Positions 25,994 through 35,828 of a DNA stretch of 64,000 nt are shown here, one piece after another (position 1 is the stretch's first letter; each line of letters starts with the position of its first letter). This DNA comes from Desmonostoc muscorum FACHB-395 (GTDB taxonomy: Bacteria > Cyanobacteriota > Cyanobacteriia > Cyanobacteriales > Nostocaceae). The DNA lies in the NCBI RefSeq assembly GCF_014698035.1, contig NZ_JACJSF010000021.1:51619-115618 (forward strand), in the 5' to 3' direction. The translations under genes were made by a program, and so were the position numbers. Under the pieces are notes generated by a model, which did not search any database, was not told where the DNA came from, and worked only from the letters and a program-made list of their open reading frames with translations.

Positions 25994-28444
25994 ATGCGTA
26001 TTTCTCTAAATTGGCTGCGCGAACTAGTAGAGATAAAACTAAGTCCAGAAGAATTAGCCGAAACCCTGACAATGGCGGGGTTTGAGGTTGAAGATATTGA
26101 AGATCGCCGCACTTGGGCAAATGGCGTGGTTGTAGGGAAAGTGCTTGAGCGTCAACCCCACCCCAACGCCGATAAATTAAGTGTTTGCCAAGTCGATATC
26201 GGTGCAGGTGAAACTTTAAATATTGTCTGTGGTGCTGCCAATGTGAAGGCAGATATCTATGTACCGATAGCAACTACGGGTACTTACTTACCCAACATCG
26301 ATTTAAAAATTAAACCTGCAAAACTCCGTGGTGTCCCTTCTCAGGGCATGATTTGTTCTTTAAAGGAACTCGGTTTGCCCACCGATGTAGACGGAATTCA
26401 TATTTTTACCCAGGAAAATTTACCATTAGGTAGTGATGTACGCCCTTTATTGGGTCTAGATGATGTAATTTTAGACCTGACTGCAACTGCCAATCGCGCT
26501 GATGCTCTCAGTATGGTAGGTGTAGCCAGAGAAGTAGCAGCTTTAACTGGTGGAAAGTTGAGCATCCCTGAACCTGGTGAAGTTTCTATTAGCAAAAATA
26601 CTGGAAATTTAACTTTAAAAATTGCTGATACACAAGCTTGTCCTGCATACATCGGTACGGTAATCGAACAGGTAAAAATTGCTTCATCTCCCGAATGGTT
26701 GCAACAGCGTTTGCGGGCGGCTGGGGTGCGTCCTATAAGTAATGTGGTGGATATTACTAACTACGTTTTGCTGGAATGGGGACAACCACTGCACGCCTTT
26801 GACCGCGATCGCTTAAAATCTGTTGCAAGTAGCGAAAATTTAAGCATCGGCGTTCGTTTCGCTAATAATGGAGAATCCCTCAAAACCCTAGATGGACAAA
26901 CTCGCACCCTCTCAACCCAAAATTTGTTAATTACCGCTAACGACAAACCCGTTGCATTGGCGGGAGTCATGGGTGGGGAAGAAACGGAAGTCCATGAAGG
27001 GACTCAAAGCCTAGTTTTAGAAGCAGCTTTATTTGATTCCGTGGCAATTCGCCGTTCTTCCCGCAGTGTTGGCTTAAGAAGCGAGGCTTCTGGCAGATAT
27101 GAACGGGGAGTTAACCGTGCTGAGTTAGAAATAGCTAATCGCCGCGCCTTATCCTTAATTAGCGAATTAGCGAGTGGAATTCTTGTCCAGCAGGAAATTG
27201 CCGACACTCGCCCCGATCCCTCTACCTGGAGTCGTTCGATCGCACTGCGTTTAGACCGAGTTAATCAGATACTAGGGCCAATCGATTTGGGAGAGGATAC
27301 AGGTGAACTCCAAGGACAAGATGTTGAGCGCATCCTGACTGCGCTAGGATGTCAGTTGACTCCTTCACGTGAAGATAGCAACCATCAACCTACATGGTCA
27401 GTTTCCGTCCCACCCTATCGTTACCGCGACTTAGAGCGAGAAATTGATTTAATTGAAGAAATCGCCCGTCTCTATGGTTACAACCGATTCTGCGATACTT
27501 TACCAGAAAAATCGGAAGGTGGTTATCTGCCTTTAGATGAGGAACTGATTCGCAAGTTACGGGCTTTCCTCCGGGCTGAAGGATTGACAGAATTAATCCA
27601 CTATTCTTTAGTTAAACCAGGAGAAGACAGACAGATAGTACTGTCAAATCCTTTATTTGCCGAATATTCAGCGCTGCGAAACGATTTGCTATCTGGGTTG
27701 ATTGATGCCTTTCAATACAATTTAGAGCAGGGTAATGGTTCCCTGAACGGCTTTGAAATCGGGCAAATTTTCTGGCGAGAAGAAGACGGTTTGCAAGAAA
27801 CAGAAGCCTTAGCTGGGATTATAGGAGGCGATCGCACTGTTGGCAAATGGTCAAAAAGTGGTCGCGAAGAACCCATCACCTGGTTTGAAGCTAAAGGCAC
27901 TTTAGAAAGTATATTTCGGCAACTTGCCTTGCAGGTAGAATTCCAACCCGATTGCCGAGATCATCGCTTACATCCAGGACGCACCGCTTCTTTGTGGATT
28001 CGGGGTAACAGGCTGGGTATTTTTGGCCAACTCCATCCCCAACTGCGACGAGAAAAAGGTTTACCAGATTCCGTTTATGTTTTCCAGTTGGATCTAGATG
28101 TGCTTTTAGATTCTCTGGGAGAAGATGAAGTTCTAGTGCCAACATTCCAGCCATATTCTACCTATCCAGCTAGCGATCGCGATATCGCCTTTTTCGCACC
28201 TGTGAAAATCTCAGTTTCCGAAATTGAAAAAGTAATTACCAAAGCGGGTAAAGATTTGCTCGAATCAGTGGAATTATTTGATGAATATCGCGGCGAAAAT
28301 GTCCCCGAAGGGCAGAGGAGTTTAGCATTCCGCTTAATTTATCGAGCTAGCGATCGCACTCTGACTGAGGCTGAAGTCGAACCAGTACACAATAAAGTCC
28401 GCGAAGCCTTGGTGGAAAAATTCGGCGTGAACTTGAGAAGTTAG
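25994..28444 (+). CDS. pheT: Phenylalanyl-tRNA synthetase beta subunit
   Basis: An 816-aa protein of the usual bacterial PheT length. It starts [14 protein letters not shown]. The tRNA-binding (EMAP/OB) domain at about 40-155 has [12 protein letters not shown]; the B3/B4 editing domain follows (about 210-400) with [10 protein letters not shown]; then B5 and a catalytic-like domain with [20 protein letters not shown]; and a C-terminal anticodon-binding FDX-ACB domain with [11 protein letters not shown]. With PheS (not in this window) it charges tRNA-Phe in the cytoplasm. The gene stands alone, as is common in cyanobacteria. Nothing is missing. Confidence 0.97.
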   Translation: MRISLNWLRELVEIKLSPEELAETLTMAGFEVEDIEDRRTWANGVVVGKVLERQPHPNADKLSVCQVDIGAGETLNIVCGAANVKADIYVPIATTGTYLPNIDLKIKPAKLRGVPSQGMICSLKELGLPTDVDGIHIFTQENLPLGSDVRPLLGLDDVILDLTATANRADALSMVGVAREVAALTGGKLSIPEPGEVSISKNTGNLTLKIADTQACPAYIGTVIEQVKIASSPEWLQQRLRAAGVRPISNVVDITNYVLLEWGQPLHAFDRDRLKSVASSENLSIGVRFANNGESLKTLDGQTRTLSTQNLLITANDKPVALAGVMGGEETEVHEGTQSLVLEAALFDSVAIRRSSRSVGLRSEASGRYERGVNRAELEIANRRALSLISELASGILVQQEIADTRPDPSTWSRSIALRLDRVNQILGPIDLGEDTGELQGQDVERILTALGCQLTPSREDSNHQPTWSVSVPPYRYRDLEREIDLIEEIARLYGYNRFCDTLPEKSEGGYLPLDEELIRKLRAFLRAEGLTELIHYSLVKPGEDRQIVLSNPLFAEYSALRNDLLSGLIDAFQYNLEQGNGSLNGFEIGQIFWREEDGLQETEALAGIIGGDRTVGKWSKSGREEPITWFEAKGTLESIFRQLALQVEFQPDCRDHRLHPGRTASLWIRGNRLGIFGQLHPQLRREKGLPDSVYVFQLDLDVLLDSLGEDEVLVPTFQPYSTYPASDRDIAFFAPVKISVSEIEKVITKAGKDLLESVELFDEYRGENVPEGQRSLAFRLIYRASDRTLTEAEVEPVHNKVREALVEKFGVNLRS

Positions 28445-28459
28445 GAGTAAATACGGGAA

Positions 28460-28530
28460 AAGGTTACAGGTGACAGGTGACAGGGTACAGCAAAGAAAAA
28501 CTATTCCCTGTAACCTGTACCCTGTAACCT
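28460..28530. repeat. Heptamer-type inverted repeat after pheT
   Basis: GGTTACAGGTGACAGGTGAC on one side and CCCTGTAACCTGTACCCTG with TAACC on the other form a long imperfect stem. Similar units recur at 53680-53740. It could act as the pheT terminator structure. Confidence 0.6.
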
Positions 28531-28565
28531 ATAAACTGAGATTTTAAATTTTTAATTGATTAACC

Positions 28566-28835
28566 ATGCCTAAATATGTACTCTGGGGAAGTTACTGCGA
28601 AGATGTTCTTGAAAAACGCGCCCCCCACCGTGAAGCTCATTTAGACGGATTAGCAAAACAGAAAGAATCCGGTGTGCTGATTACCATTGGCCCCACCAAG
28701 GATGTCACAAAAGTTTTTGGAATTTACGAAGCCGAAGACGAAGCCACTGTGCGCCAGTTGATTGAAAACGATCCCTACTGGAAAAATGGCATCTGGACTG
28801 AATATTCTGTCAAAGAATGGATTCAGGCTTTTTAA
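28566..28835 (+). CDS. YciI family protein
   Basis: An 89-aa single-domain protein starting MPKYVLWGSYCEDVLEKRAP. The YciI/ferredoxin-like fold is indicated by HREAHLDGL (conserved His) and ENDPYWKNGIW with the conserved Asp. Function of the family is poorly defined; some members are small enzymes or accessory domains. It lies 122 bp after pheT, separated by repeats, and may be read through from it. Confidence 0.85.
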   Translation: MPKYVLWGSYCEDVLEKRAPHREAHLDGLAKQKESGVLITIGPTKDVTKVFGIYEAEDEATVRQLIENDPYWKNGIWTEYSVKEWIQAF

Positions 28836-28862
28836 ATTGGGCATGGGGCATGGGGTATAAAC

Positions 28863-29061
28863 AAATGGCACTAAGTTAATCGCAAAGCCCTGATATAACT
28901 TGCTTTTTGAGTGTGGGGAGTGTGGGGAGTGGGGGAAGTGTGGGGAGAAAGAGGATAAATTGAATAACTGCATATCAACAAATGCTGCATTGCCTCCCCA
29001 TCCTCCCACACCTCCCACACCCTGCCAGCAAGGAGGTTTCAGCTTTTCTTAGTGCCATTCG
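28863..29061. mobile_element. MITE-like repeat with AATGGCACTAAG ends, copy 1
   Basis: Ends AATGGCACTAAG (28864-28875) and CTTAGTGCCATT (29048-29059) are perfect inverted repeats. GGTATAAAC directly flanks it on both sides (28854-28862 and 29062-29070), a good 9-bp target duplication. Inside are GTGTGGGGA repeats, CCTCCCACA repeats and TGATATAACTTGCTTTTTGA. An inverted copy is at 50787-50939. No coding capacity. Confidence 0.72.
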
Positions 29062-29139
29062 GGTATAAACCTTAAACCTCTAAGTATGAACTTTAAACCT
29101 CTGAACTTCAAACTTTCCCTCATCTCCAATTCCCTCATC

Positions 29140-29177
29140 TCCAATTCCCAATGCCCAATGCCCAATGCCCAATGCCC
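29140..29177. repeat. CCCAATG heptamer tandem repeat
   Basis: AATTCCCAATGCCCAATGCC and two further units run up to the Tab2 start region. It is an STRR-type heptamer repeat; two in-frame start codons inside it are unlikely to be real. Confidence 0.75.
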
Positions 29178-29185
29178 ACATAATT

Positions 29186-29980
29186 ATGAAAATTTGGCAG
29201 GTTGATTTTTATCGTCGTCCTTCACAAGATGCGTCTGGACAAGTTCTATGGGAGTTGTTGATTTGTGACGCAACTCGCAGCTTTGAATATGAAGCTACCT
29301 GTCTTCAGTCAGCAGCCAATTCTAATTGGGTTGCTGCTCAACTTGAGTTAGCGGCTGGTGAAAAATTGCCAGATGTGATTCAGGTGTTTCGTCCTCAGTC
29401 TCTAAGCTTAATTGAGGCGGCGGGACGCAATTTAAGTATAAATGTCGAACCTACGCGCCACACTTTGGCGTTGAAACAGTGGTTACAAGAAAAGCAATAT
29501 CCCTCAGCGCTAGATAAACCACCTCCAGCACCATTACCAGAGAACCTCTGGGGAGAACAATGGCGGTTTGCGACTTTAGCTGCTAGTGATGTAGAAACGA
29601 GATTTAGCGATCGCCCCATTCCCATTTTGCACATCCCAGAACATCTTAAACCCATCAATTTGGGTTTAGCGTCAACAGTGCCCGTCCCTGGTGTAATAAT
29701 TTATGGTGGACGGCAATCGATGCGCCTAGCACGCTGGTTACAGCAAGCCCGTCCTGTAGCGTTAAACTACATTTCTGGCGCACCAGATGGCTTAGTATTA
29801 GAAGCTGGCTTAGTAGATAGGTGGATTGTTGCCACTTTTGAAGATCCAGAAGTTACAACAGCAGCCCAAACATATCAACAACGAAAAAAGCATTGCCGAG
29901 GATTGCATTTTTTGTTAGTGCAACCAGATGATTCCGGGATGACTTATAGCGGCTTTTGGTTATTGCAGGCAGAAGATTGA
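29186..29980 (+). CDS. Tab2/Atab2 family RNA-binding protein
   Basis: About 264 aa, starting MKIWQVDFYRRPSQDASG, the conserved opening of the family. The plant and algal homologs (Atab2, Tab2) bind psaB/psbA-type mRNAs and promote photosystem translation; cyanobacterial homologs are widespread but less studied. Near the C-terminus YSGFWLLQ is the conserved family ending. I chose the ATG at 29186 because the upstream ATG at 29165 lies in a heptamer repeat and adds a non-family extension. It stands alone between repeats and a toxin-antitoxin pair. Confidence 0.87.
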   Translation: MKIWQVDFYRRPSQDASGQVLWELLICDATRSFEYEATCLQSAANSNWVAAQLELAAGEKLPDVIQVFRPQSLSLIEAAGRNLSINVEPTRHTLALKQWLQEKQYPSALDKPPPAPLPENLWGEQWRFATLAASDVETRFSDRPIPILHIPEHLKPINLGLASTVPVPGVIIYGGRQSMRLARWLQQARPVALNYISGAPDGLVLEAGLVDRWIVATFEDPEVTTAAQTYQQRKKHCRGLHFLLVQPDDSGMTYSGFWLLQAED

Positions 29981-30119
29981 TATTAATTGCCAAAAATATT
30001 TGTCTGCTTAATTTCTATAGCTAAAAAAATCAACTAAAGCGAAGTCTGGCTGCAAACCGATTGTCTACACTTTATTGTAATTTGCCTATATAGGTAAGGT
30101 ACATAGACTTGGCAAATTA

Positions 30120-30143
30120 TAGTATGATAATTAAATCATACTA
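30120..30143. promoter_or_regulatory. Palindromic operator of the MazEF-type pair
   Basis: TAGTATGAT (30120-30128) and ATCATACTA (30135-30143) are perfect inverted repeats separated by AATTAA, 27 bp before the antitoxin start. This is where an autoregulating antitoxin or complex would bind. Confidence 0.6.
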
Positions 30144-30169
30144 AATAGTAATACTAAAAATTCATATAG

Positions 30170-30400
30170 ATGCTCAAAGTTACAATTACCTTAGAAGAAG
30201 ACATTCTGCAATTTGTAGATCAGTATGCACAGGGAAATCGTAGTGCATACATCAATACCCTACTAGCAGAACACCGCCGCCGAATTTTAGCAGCCGAAAT
30301 GATTGCAGCCCTCAAGCAGGATGCTGAAGATCCAGAATATCAAGCTGAAATTGCTGCTTGGGATAGTGTTGTTGGGGATGGCATAAATGCCAGGGAGTAA
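30170..30400 (+). CDS. Antitoxin of MazEF-type system, ribbon-helix-helix
   Basis: A 76-aa protein. The N-terminus MLKVTITLEEDILQFVDQYA with GNRSAYINTLLAEHRRR fits a ribbon-helix-helix DNA-binding fold; the acidic C-terminal part (QDAEDPEYQAEIAAWD) would wrap the toxin. It overlaps the toxin start by 14 bp, typical of coupled antitoxin-toxin translation. A perfect palindrome 27 bp upstream is the probable autoregulatory site. Confidence 0.85.
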   Translation: MLKVTITLEEDILQFVDQYAQGNRSAYINTLLAEHRRRILAAEMIAALKQDAEDPEYQAEIAAWDSVVGDGINARE

Positions 30401-30746
30401 TTTAACTTATCAGCGAGGAGAAATACATTGGGTTAATCTTGATCCAACAGTGGGGGCTGAAGCAAAAAAAATCCGTGCTTGCTTGATTGTGCAAAATGAC
30501 ATCATGAATCAGTATGGGTTGCTGACAATTGTGATGCCATTTCGACCCGGAAGTAAACAAGCCCCCTACGTTGTAAATGTGAAAGCAACACCAAATAATG
30601 GACTAGACCAAGACCGTTTTATAGATATTGGCCAAATTCGTGCTGTTGATCATAGTCGTATTTTAGGTTTGGTGGGCGTGCTGGAGTCAGAATACTGGGA
30701 ACTTATTCGTACAGCCTTAAATATAGTTCTGGGTTTTGTGCTTTAG
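30387..30746 (+). CDS. MazF/PemK-family toxin (endoribonuclease)
   Basis: A 119-aa protein with the MazF/PemK SH3-like fold: RGEIHWVNLDPTVGAEAKK (about 10-28) with the conserved P-x-x-G-x-E element, RACLIVQND, and later FIDIGQIRAVDHSRI. Family members cut mRNA at short sequences and are silenced by the antitoxin encoded just upstream. Residues of the catalytic region (Arg in IRACLIVQ, Thr in LTIVMP) are present, so it looks intact. Confidence 0.88.
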   Translation: MPGSNLTYQRGEIHWVNLDPTVGAEAKKIRACLIVQNDIMNQYGLLTIVMPFRPGSKQAPYVVNVKATPNNGLDQDRFIDIGQIRAVDHSRILGLVGVLESEYWELIRTALNIVLGFVL

Positions 30747-30953
30747 GGGTGTTAGTGAATAAAAGTAGAGATTATAAGTCAATACATTTCAGATAAGACC
30801 AAAACACTTGTAGAAACGGCGATTTATCGCGTCTCAAAACCCACGATTTTGTAGAAGTAGCGCAAAAAATGCGAAACCAGGTGCAATATTATTTAAAGTA
30901 ATACGCAATAAATTACCGTCTCTTCCCTTAAGCAAACCGTATTGATGCCCACC

Positions 30954-32153
30954 CTACCACTGCCCTGAATTATCTTCCTGTTGCAAACCTATCAACTGTC
31001 GCCGCTTCCAAGCATAGTGAAGAATATTAATTCCTAATTCTTGGGCTGTACGAATAGTCAATCTGGGTAAACTCAAATCTCTATCCAGTCCCCAAGCAGT
31101 TGCTAAATCTCCAATTGCTAAAATAATTCCGCCACCGATTAACAATTTAATTTGCTGTTGATTAACCATTGGTAAAGCAGCAAATAAGAAAGGTTTTGTC
31201 CTTAAAGGATGACTCCGTTGCAATTCTTCTAAAGGTCTTAAAGGACTTTCTAATTGTTGTGCTAATGCTTGAGTACTCTCAATTAGAGCATTAGCATTTA
31301 TTGGTGCATCAACGAAAAGCACACCACCTAAATTTAAGTAATTTTTGAGGGATTCAAATTCGAGACTATTTAAAGAAATTGCCTGTCCACCTGTCAAATA
31401 AAGTAGGTCATAATCTTGAATATTTTCACTTAAAGAAACCTGACCTGGTTCATCAGCCCCTCGCAAACTGGGATATAGGGGTTCTACCGCCTGTAACAAA
31501 TACGAAAGGCTGAAAAAATTACGCGCACATTCCGGATCGCTATGAGTTGCTTGCGCCATACACACAAGTGCTTGAGGACGCATTTGTGCTTGACGGCGAT
31601 AACGTAAATCAATATTGTTATATCCAGGAAAGAAAGCATCCGCAGGTTGGGTAATTTCAGTATGTCCTGGTTGCAGAAGTATTCGACATATTTCTATTTC
31701 TGAACTGGCTGGTATAGAGTTTCTTTGGTCAATTCGATAGGTTTCTTGAACAATATCTCTTTGCTGTCCACGCCGCAATTCATCAGGGTCTACATAGCTA
31801 ACTACTAAGTAGATCATGAGTGGTTCAGAACTGACTACTTCTATATCAATAGGAAAATCATAAGAAGTCGGTACAACAATTAGATTACCTGCTAAATCAA
31901 TTGCAATACCAGGTTGAATTTGCACCCAACGCCCATCTCGATATCTAGCTTCTACTTGACTTGGGGCTGTCACATCTCGAACGCCTAAACCACAGACAAT
32001 TCCTGGTTGGTTTAAACTTTGATATTGAGCATTTTGCCGATTTCGATGATACTCATGGGCTGTGCGCCAGCGTTCTGCATTTATTAGTAACCCGTCTGCG
32101 GCTTGCAGGCGTTCCAAAGATTTGATTGGTGGGGGTGGGAAAGGATGGGACAT
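30954..32153 (-). CDS. Injection-system protein with DUF4159-like C-terminal domain
   Basis: A 399-aa protein at the end of the minus-strand injection-system block. The N-terminal half (about 20-190) has IVCGLGVRD and IQPGIAIDLAGNLIVVPTS, a beta-rich module also seen in other contractile-system loci. The C-terminal half (about 185-385) is a glutamine-amidotransferase-like Rossmann domain (DUF4159 type) with YDLLYLTGGQAISL and YLNLGGVLFVDAP. No catalytic Cys-His pair of true amidotransferases is evident. A baseplate-associated or anchoring role is inferred from position only, 281 bp after the gp7/gpI-like gene. Confidence 0.65.
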   Translation of the reverse strand: MSHPFPPPPIKSLERLQAADGLLINAERWRTAHEYHRNRQNAQYQSLNQPGIVCGLGVRDVTAPSQVEARYRDGRWVQIQPGIAIDLAGNLIVVPTSYDFPIDIEVVSSEPLMIYLVVSYVDPDELRRGQQRDIVQETYRIDQRNSIPASSEIEICRILLQPGHTEITQPADAFFPGYNNIDLRYRRQAQMRPQALVCMAQATHSDPECARNFFSLSYLLQAVEPLYPSLRGADEPGQVSLSENIQDYDLLYLTGGQAISLNSLEFESLKNYLNLGGVLFVDAPINANALIESTQALAQQLESPLRPLEELQRSHPLRTKPFLFAALPMVNQQQIKLLIGGGIILAIGDLATAWGLDRDLSLPRLTIRTAQELGINILHYAWKRRQLIGLQQEDNSGQW

Positions 32154-32230
32154 AATAATTTTAGATTTTAGATTTTGTCTGTTTTAGAGGTTGTTTGAAA
32201 AGTAGTTGGCTGTATCTTTGCACTCATTGA

Positions 32231-32352
32231 TCCCCCCTAACCCCCCTTAAAAAGGGGGGAACCGGAGTCAAAGTCCCCCTTTTTAAGGGGAGCCACTGCG
32301 ATCTTGGGGTCTCCCCAAGTGGAGCATGTGGCGTGGATTTAGGGGGATCTAA
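32231..32352. repeat. GATCCCCCC-type palindromic repeat, uninterrupted copy
   Basis: Starts GATCCCCCCTAACCCCCC and contains the intact CCCCTTAAAAAGGGG segment and a second CCCCCTTTTTAAGGGG, ending GGGGGATC. It is the empty-site counterpart of 8079-8389, where a MITE is inserted in the same CCTTAAAAAGG. Confidence 0.75.
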
Positions 32353-32434
32353 ACGTTTTTTTACTGAGAAGAGGACTTTTTAAACATCCTCTTAGGAATT
32401 TTAAACAATAATACCTATTGGTGTATTTAATTAT

Positions 32435-33463
32435 TTAATTATTGGGATTTTCAATAGATAGTTCGTATGTGCAGAAAGCAGGCTTTTCTTGTTCTATGAT
32501 TCTTTGGATAAGTTGCTCGTTAATAATGCCACTAGAAATATTTGAACGCAAACGTACTATAAAATGATATGGTTGTCCACCGGCTAAAACAGCATTTCCT
32601 AATTGGGCATCTCCTATTATGAAACTTGGACCAAAAGGTTCTGTAATACTGATATGTTTATCAGCTTCATTAGGTAAATCTTCGTCTAGCGGTAAACCAG
32701 TATAAAGATGTAAATAGAGACGCAATCCTTTGCGAGTTCCCCGCCAGCGATAAAGTTCTACAGCCCGACGAATTAAACGCCGTTGTTGCTGGAGATCCCA
32801 AACAGAATCTACTTGCCAAGCAACCCAATGAGCCATAAAAGGTAGTAATGCTTGGGGTGCTGTCAAGGGATCGAGGTTTGCCCACATGACATTGTAACTA
32901 TCAACTATTGGTTGAAAAGCTTGCTCAAATATCTTCATGAAGCGACCAATAAAGTCTACTTCTCGATACAAAATTGGCAAGAACTCCATGTAGGCAGTGT
33001 AGGGACGAATATATAAATCGAAATATTCGCTTCTTTCGATTTGTTCGTTCTCTGTGCCTGCATCTATATGTAGAGTAATTAGGCTGCGAAAATTGAGAGT
33101 TAATTTGTTTTTTGTCCCAGGAGAAATTGCTTCTTGGTCTTCAAAAAATGTGTCGGGAATTGAGAAGTAGAGAACAGCATCCATTTGTCCACGAGGCGGT
33201 ATTTCACTACCTTCTGTGCCAATTTGACACCACTGAGATGGAAAGTTTCCCTCAACACTTAAGCTTACCCGCAAAGGACGTTGTTCTAAGTTTTGTACTT
33301 GCACAATCATCTCACTGGGATGTCCAGGATGCAAGAGTAAAGTACGTCCAGCTACATCCATATCCGCGTTTGCAAATCCTAAACCCGCCACAGGTAAAGC
33401 TTCGGGTATTTGCATTGGTGTTAATTGAATGCTTACAGCCGGACTAGAGCGACTTTGAACCAT
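32435..33463 (-). CDS. Contractile injection system baseplate protein (phage tail protein I / Afp12-like)
   Basis: A 342-aa protein. The C-terminal half matches the phage tail protein domain of P2 gpI type: YMEFLPILYREVDFIGRFMK (about 155-175), DPLTAPQALLPFMAHWVAW and RRAVELYRWRGTRKGLRLYL. The N-terminal 150 residues are an extra beta-rich region. It should form part of the baseplate wedge with the gp6-like protein encoded 75 bp upstream. In Afp/PVC systems the equivalent is Afp12/Pvc12. Confidence 0.82.
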   Translation of the reverse strand: MVQSRSSPAVSIQLTPMQIPEALPVAGLGFANADMDVAGRTLLLHPGHPSEMIVQVQNLEQRPLRVSLSVEGNFPSQWCQIGTEGSEIPPRGQMDAVLYFSIPDTFFEDQEAISPGTKNKLTLNFRSLITLHIDAGTENEQIERSEYFDLYIRPYTAYMEFLPILYREVDFIGRFMKIFEQAFQPIVDSYNVMWANLDPLTAPQALLPFMAHWVAWQVDSVWDLQQQRRLIRRAVELYRWRGTRKGLRLYLHLYTGLPLDEDLPNEADKHISITEPFGPSFIIGDAQLGNAVLAGGQPYHFIVRLRSNISSGIINEQLIQRIIEQEKPAFCTYELSIENPNN

Positions 33464-33537
33464 AGGATTTGGTATTGGGAATTGGGAATTAGGAATTGAA
33501 AATAACTACTGACGAATGACGAATGACAAATGACAAA

Positions 33538-35736
33538 TTACGAATTACGAATTATTTGAATGTCGTGATTTGAACGTAGATTGGTATCAGCCCAAGAACA
33601 TATTAAACCTTCTGATCCTGGATCAATTAATTGTTCTGGTGATGGTTGTCGTCGCCAATTTTCTCCTTGCTTGCGGATGGGAAACAGCAGAACGGGGCCT
33701 AAATGACGCACACCTTGAGTTTGTTGCAGTAATGCGACAATATCTGATGTATAAACTGGTCGTCCAAATGGCCAACCTTTACCGTCCATTCCTCCAGTTA
33801 ATGGATTTAAATATTTATACAGTGATACCCTTAAATTCCGGCGAATTTCTTCTCTGGCAAAAGGATTATCATAAGCAGGTTCTAAAGCAATTTCTGTCTG
33901 TACAGAAACACCTACATAATTCGGTTCTTGTAATTCTATTTGTACCCCTAATAATCGTCTTTCATCTAAGTAACTCATAATTTGCTCTTGCAGGGCATTA
34001 CTAAGAGCAAAATTTTCTGGTGTCATGCCATTGCCTTGCGCGATCGCATCTGTATTTGCATAAGGTACTACCAGTAAACTAACTATACCAGCTTGTCTAC
34101 GAGAATTTGCTGCCAAACATCGGACGCGCGCGATCGCACCAGCACCCGCCTGTTGAGTCAAAACTTCAAAATCTTCAGCAGTAACGGCGCGATCGCGCGT
34201 GCGGAGGATGCGGGGAGCCTTCATTACAGCCTGTTCCAGAGATTCGGCATCCGCGCCATTGATTGCAGGTACGCGATTGACCACACTAGCAATGTATGGA
34301 TACGCAGACTTCAAAAACTGGATTGCCCCAGTTTGCACATTGCCTTCCCTACCGCCACCTGTGCGATAAGCAACCATTTTAATCTCTGCACCACGGGGAG
34401 GAATCGCCCCATATTGGTGTTCCGACTGGTTATTTTCTAGAACTTGTACAGATGTGTTATCTAGCGATGGTTCTTGGATTCGCGATCGCATTTGGGTATG
34501 CTGTTTAAGTTGGCTAGGTTCCCGAATCAGCGGCCCAAACTGGATTGTCCCAGTGATCGAATCGATGGTGTAATGAAAGTTATGCGGCCCAGAATCAGCA
34601 AAATCTCTTACCTCAATCCACTTCTGAGGCAAACCACCACTGGGAGTAACTAAAATATATTCATTTTCTCGGCGTTCTAAAATTGGTGCTGTTTGTAACT
34701 GGAAACTCTGACCGGGTGTACCATCACTAATTCCCAATCGCTCATCTATAATCAGCGTACTGTGACTAGCCCTAACAGTACCGCCAATTGACCGCGCTGC
34801 TAAACCAATAATTCTTGGTGGACGATTGTAACCAGTTTCATTGGCTTCTGTGGAAACAAAACTACAGCGCAACCAGCGACCCCGGTAAGAGGTAAAATTA
34901 GCCACAGGCCAAATTTGAGGTAGATGCAAACGCACCTCTGCACCTTGAGATGGGTTTCCACCCTGTTGGGCGATTTCATAAAAACTGAAACCGCGAGTTT
35001 TATCATCCGACTCTTGTAATAAAACTGGTTGCCAATTTTCCCCATCCCAGGCTTCCCATTTGCGTGGTGGTTGATTGGGGTTAATACCAGCAGGGGTAGC
35101 CGCAGCCCCTTGGAAAATAATTTCTAAAACATTAGCGTCTAAAGGATCATCAGAATTAATGGCTAAATAAAAGCAGTTACCAGGCTGGGGTTCCTCTTCA
35201 AATATCGGTTGTTCATTACCTGTCCAGAAACCGTTAGATTGACGAGTCCATGAAGTTGTGACTCTTTCGCGCAGAGATTGGGGAATATCTTCGGTAGTTT
35301 GGGCAGTTAAGAAGTGTTGGATGCGGGGATTGCCGATAATTAGAGGATAATCTGTGCTGAAGGTAATAGATTCTGTAGTTTCAGTGCGGATAGTTGAGGC
35401 TTCTAATCCGGCTGGAATCGTGTAGGCTTCGGGTAATGCAGCGCTTAAATAAAAAGTTAATTCCGTGCGGGCTGGGGCGGGAGGCTGGAGACGAATACCC
35501 AGTAATTCTAGGAAAGCGACATAATTTTTTCGGGGTACTTGGTTAAATCTGAGCAACATTTGGTCAGTCAACCAAGCAAATAACTCAATTAGCGTAATTC
35601 CTGGGTCGCTGAGATTGTGGTCAGTCCATTCTGGACAGTAGCGGGGAATACGCATAATACATTCTTCCACCAAATCATCGAAGGCGCGATCGTCTAAGTT
35701 GGAAGAAGGTAATTTCGGTAAAAAATCAAAGTTCAT
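33538..35736 (-). CDS. Baseplate wedge protein (gpJ/gp6-like, Afp11-like)
   Basis: A 732-aa protein of the putative baseplate assembly family. It begins with NLDDRAFDDLVEECIMRIP and NLSDPGITLIELFAWLTDQM, the family N-terminal signature. The C-terminal part has the gpJ-like core with AVTAEDFEVLTQQAGAGAIA and ends near the spike-proximal tail. It forms the ring that links spike, sheath and fibres. It lies between the gp25-like gene (92 bp upstream) and the Afp12-like gene, the conserved order in these loci. Length is in the usual range. Confidence 0.88.
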   Translation of the reverse strand: MNFDFLPKLPSSNLDDRAFDDLVEECIMRIPRYCPEWTDHNLSDPGITLIELFAWLTDQMLLRFNQVPRKNYVAFLELLGIRLQPPAPARTELTFYLSAALPEAYTIPAGLEASTIRTETTESITFSTDYPLIIGNPRIQHFLTAQTTEDIPQSLRERVTTSWTRQSNGFWTGNEQPIFEEEPQPGNCFYLAINSDDPLDANVLEIIFQGAAATPAGINPNQPPRKWEAWDGENWQPVLLQESDDKTRGFSFYEIAQQGGNPSQGAEVRLHLPQIWPVANFTSYRGRWLRCSFVSTEANETGYNRPPRIIGLAARSIGGTVRASHSTLIIDERLGISDGTPGQSFQLQTAPILERRENEYILVTPSGGLPQKWIEVRDFADSGPHNFHYTIDSITGTIQFGPLIREPSQLKQHTQMRSRIQEPSLDNTSVQVLENNQSEHQYGAIPPRGAEIKMVAYRTGGGREGNVQTGAIQFLKSAYPYIASVVNRVPAINGADAESLEQAVMKAPRILRTRDRAVTAEDFEVLTQQAGAGAIARVRCLAANSRRQAGIVSLLVVPYANTDAIAQGNGMTPENFALSNALQEQIMSYLDERRLLGVQIELQEPNYVGVSVQTEIALEPAYDNPFAREEIRRNLRVSLYKYLNPLTGGMDGKGWPFGRPVYTSDIVALLQQTQGVRHLGPVLLFPIRKQGENWRRQPSPEQLIDPGSEGLICSWADTNLRSNHDIQIIRNS

Positions 35737-35828
35737 ACCAATTTTAAAAAGAATGTGACAGATACAAGCCTAGAAACCCAGACGAAATTGAGCTTTCTTA
35801 ATTTTTAATTTTCAATTTTTAATTCGTA

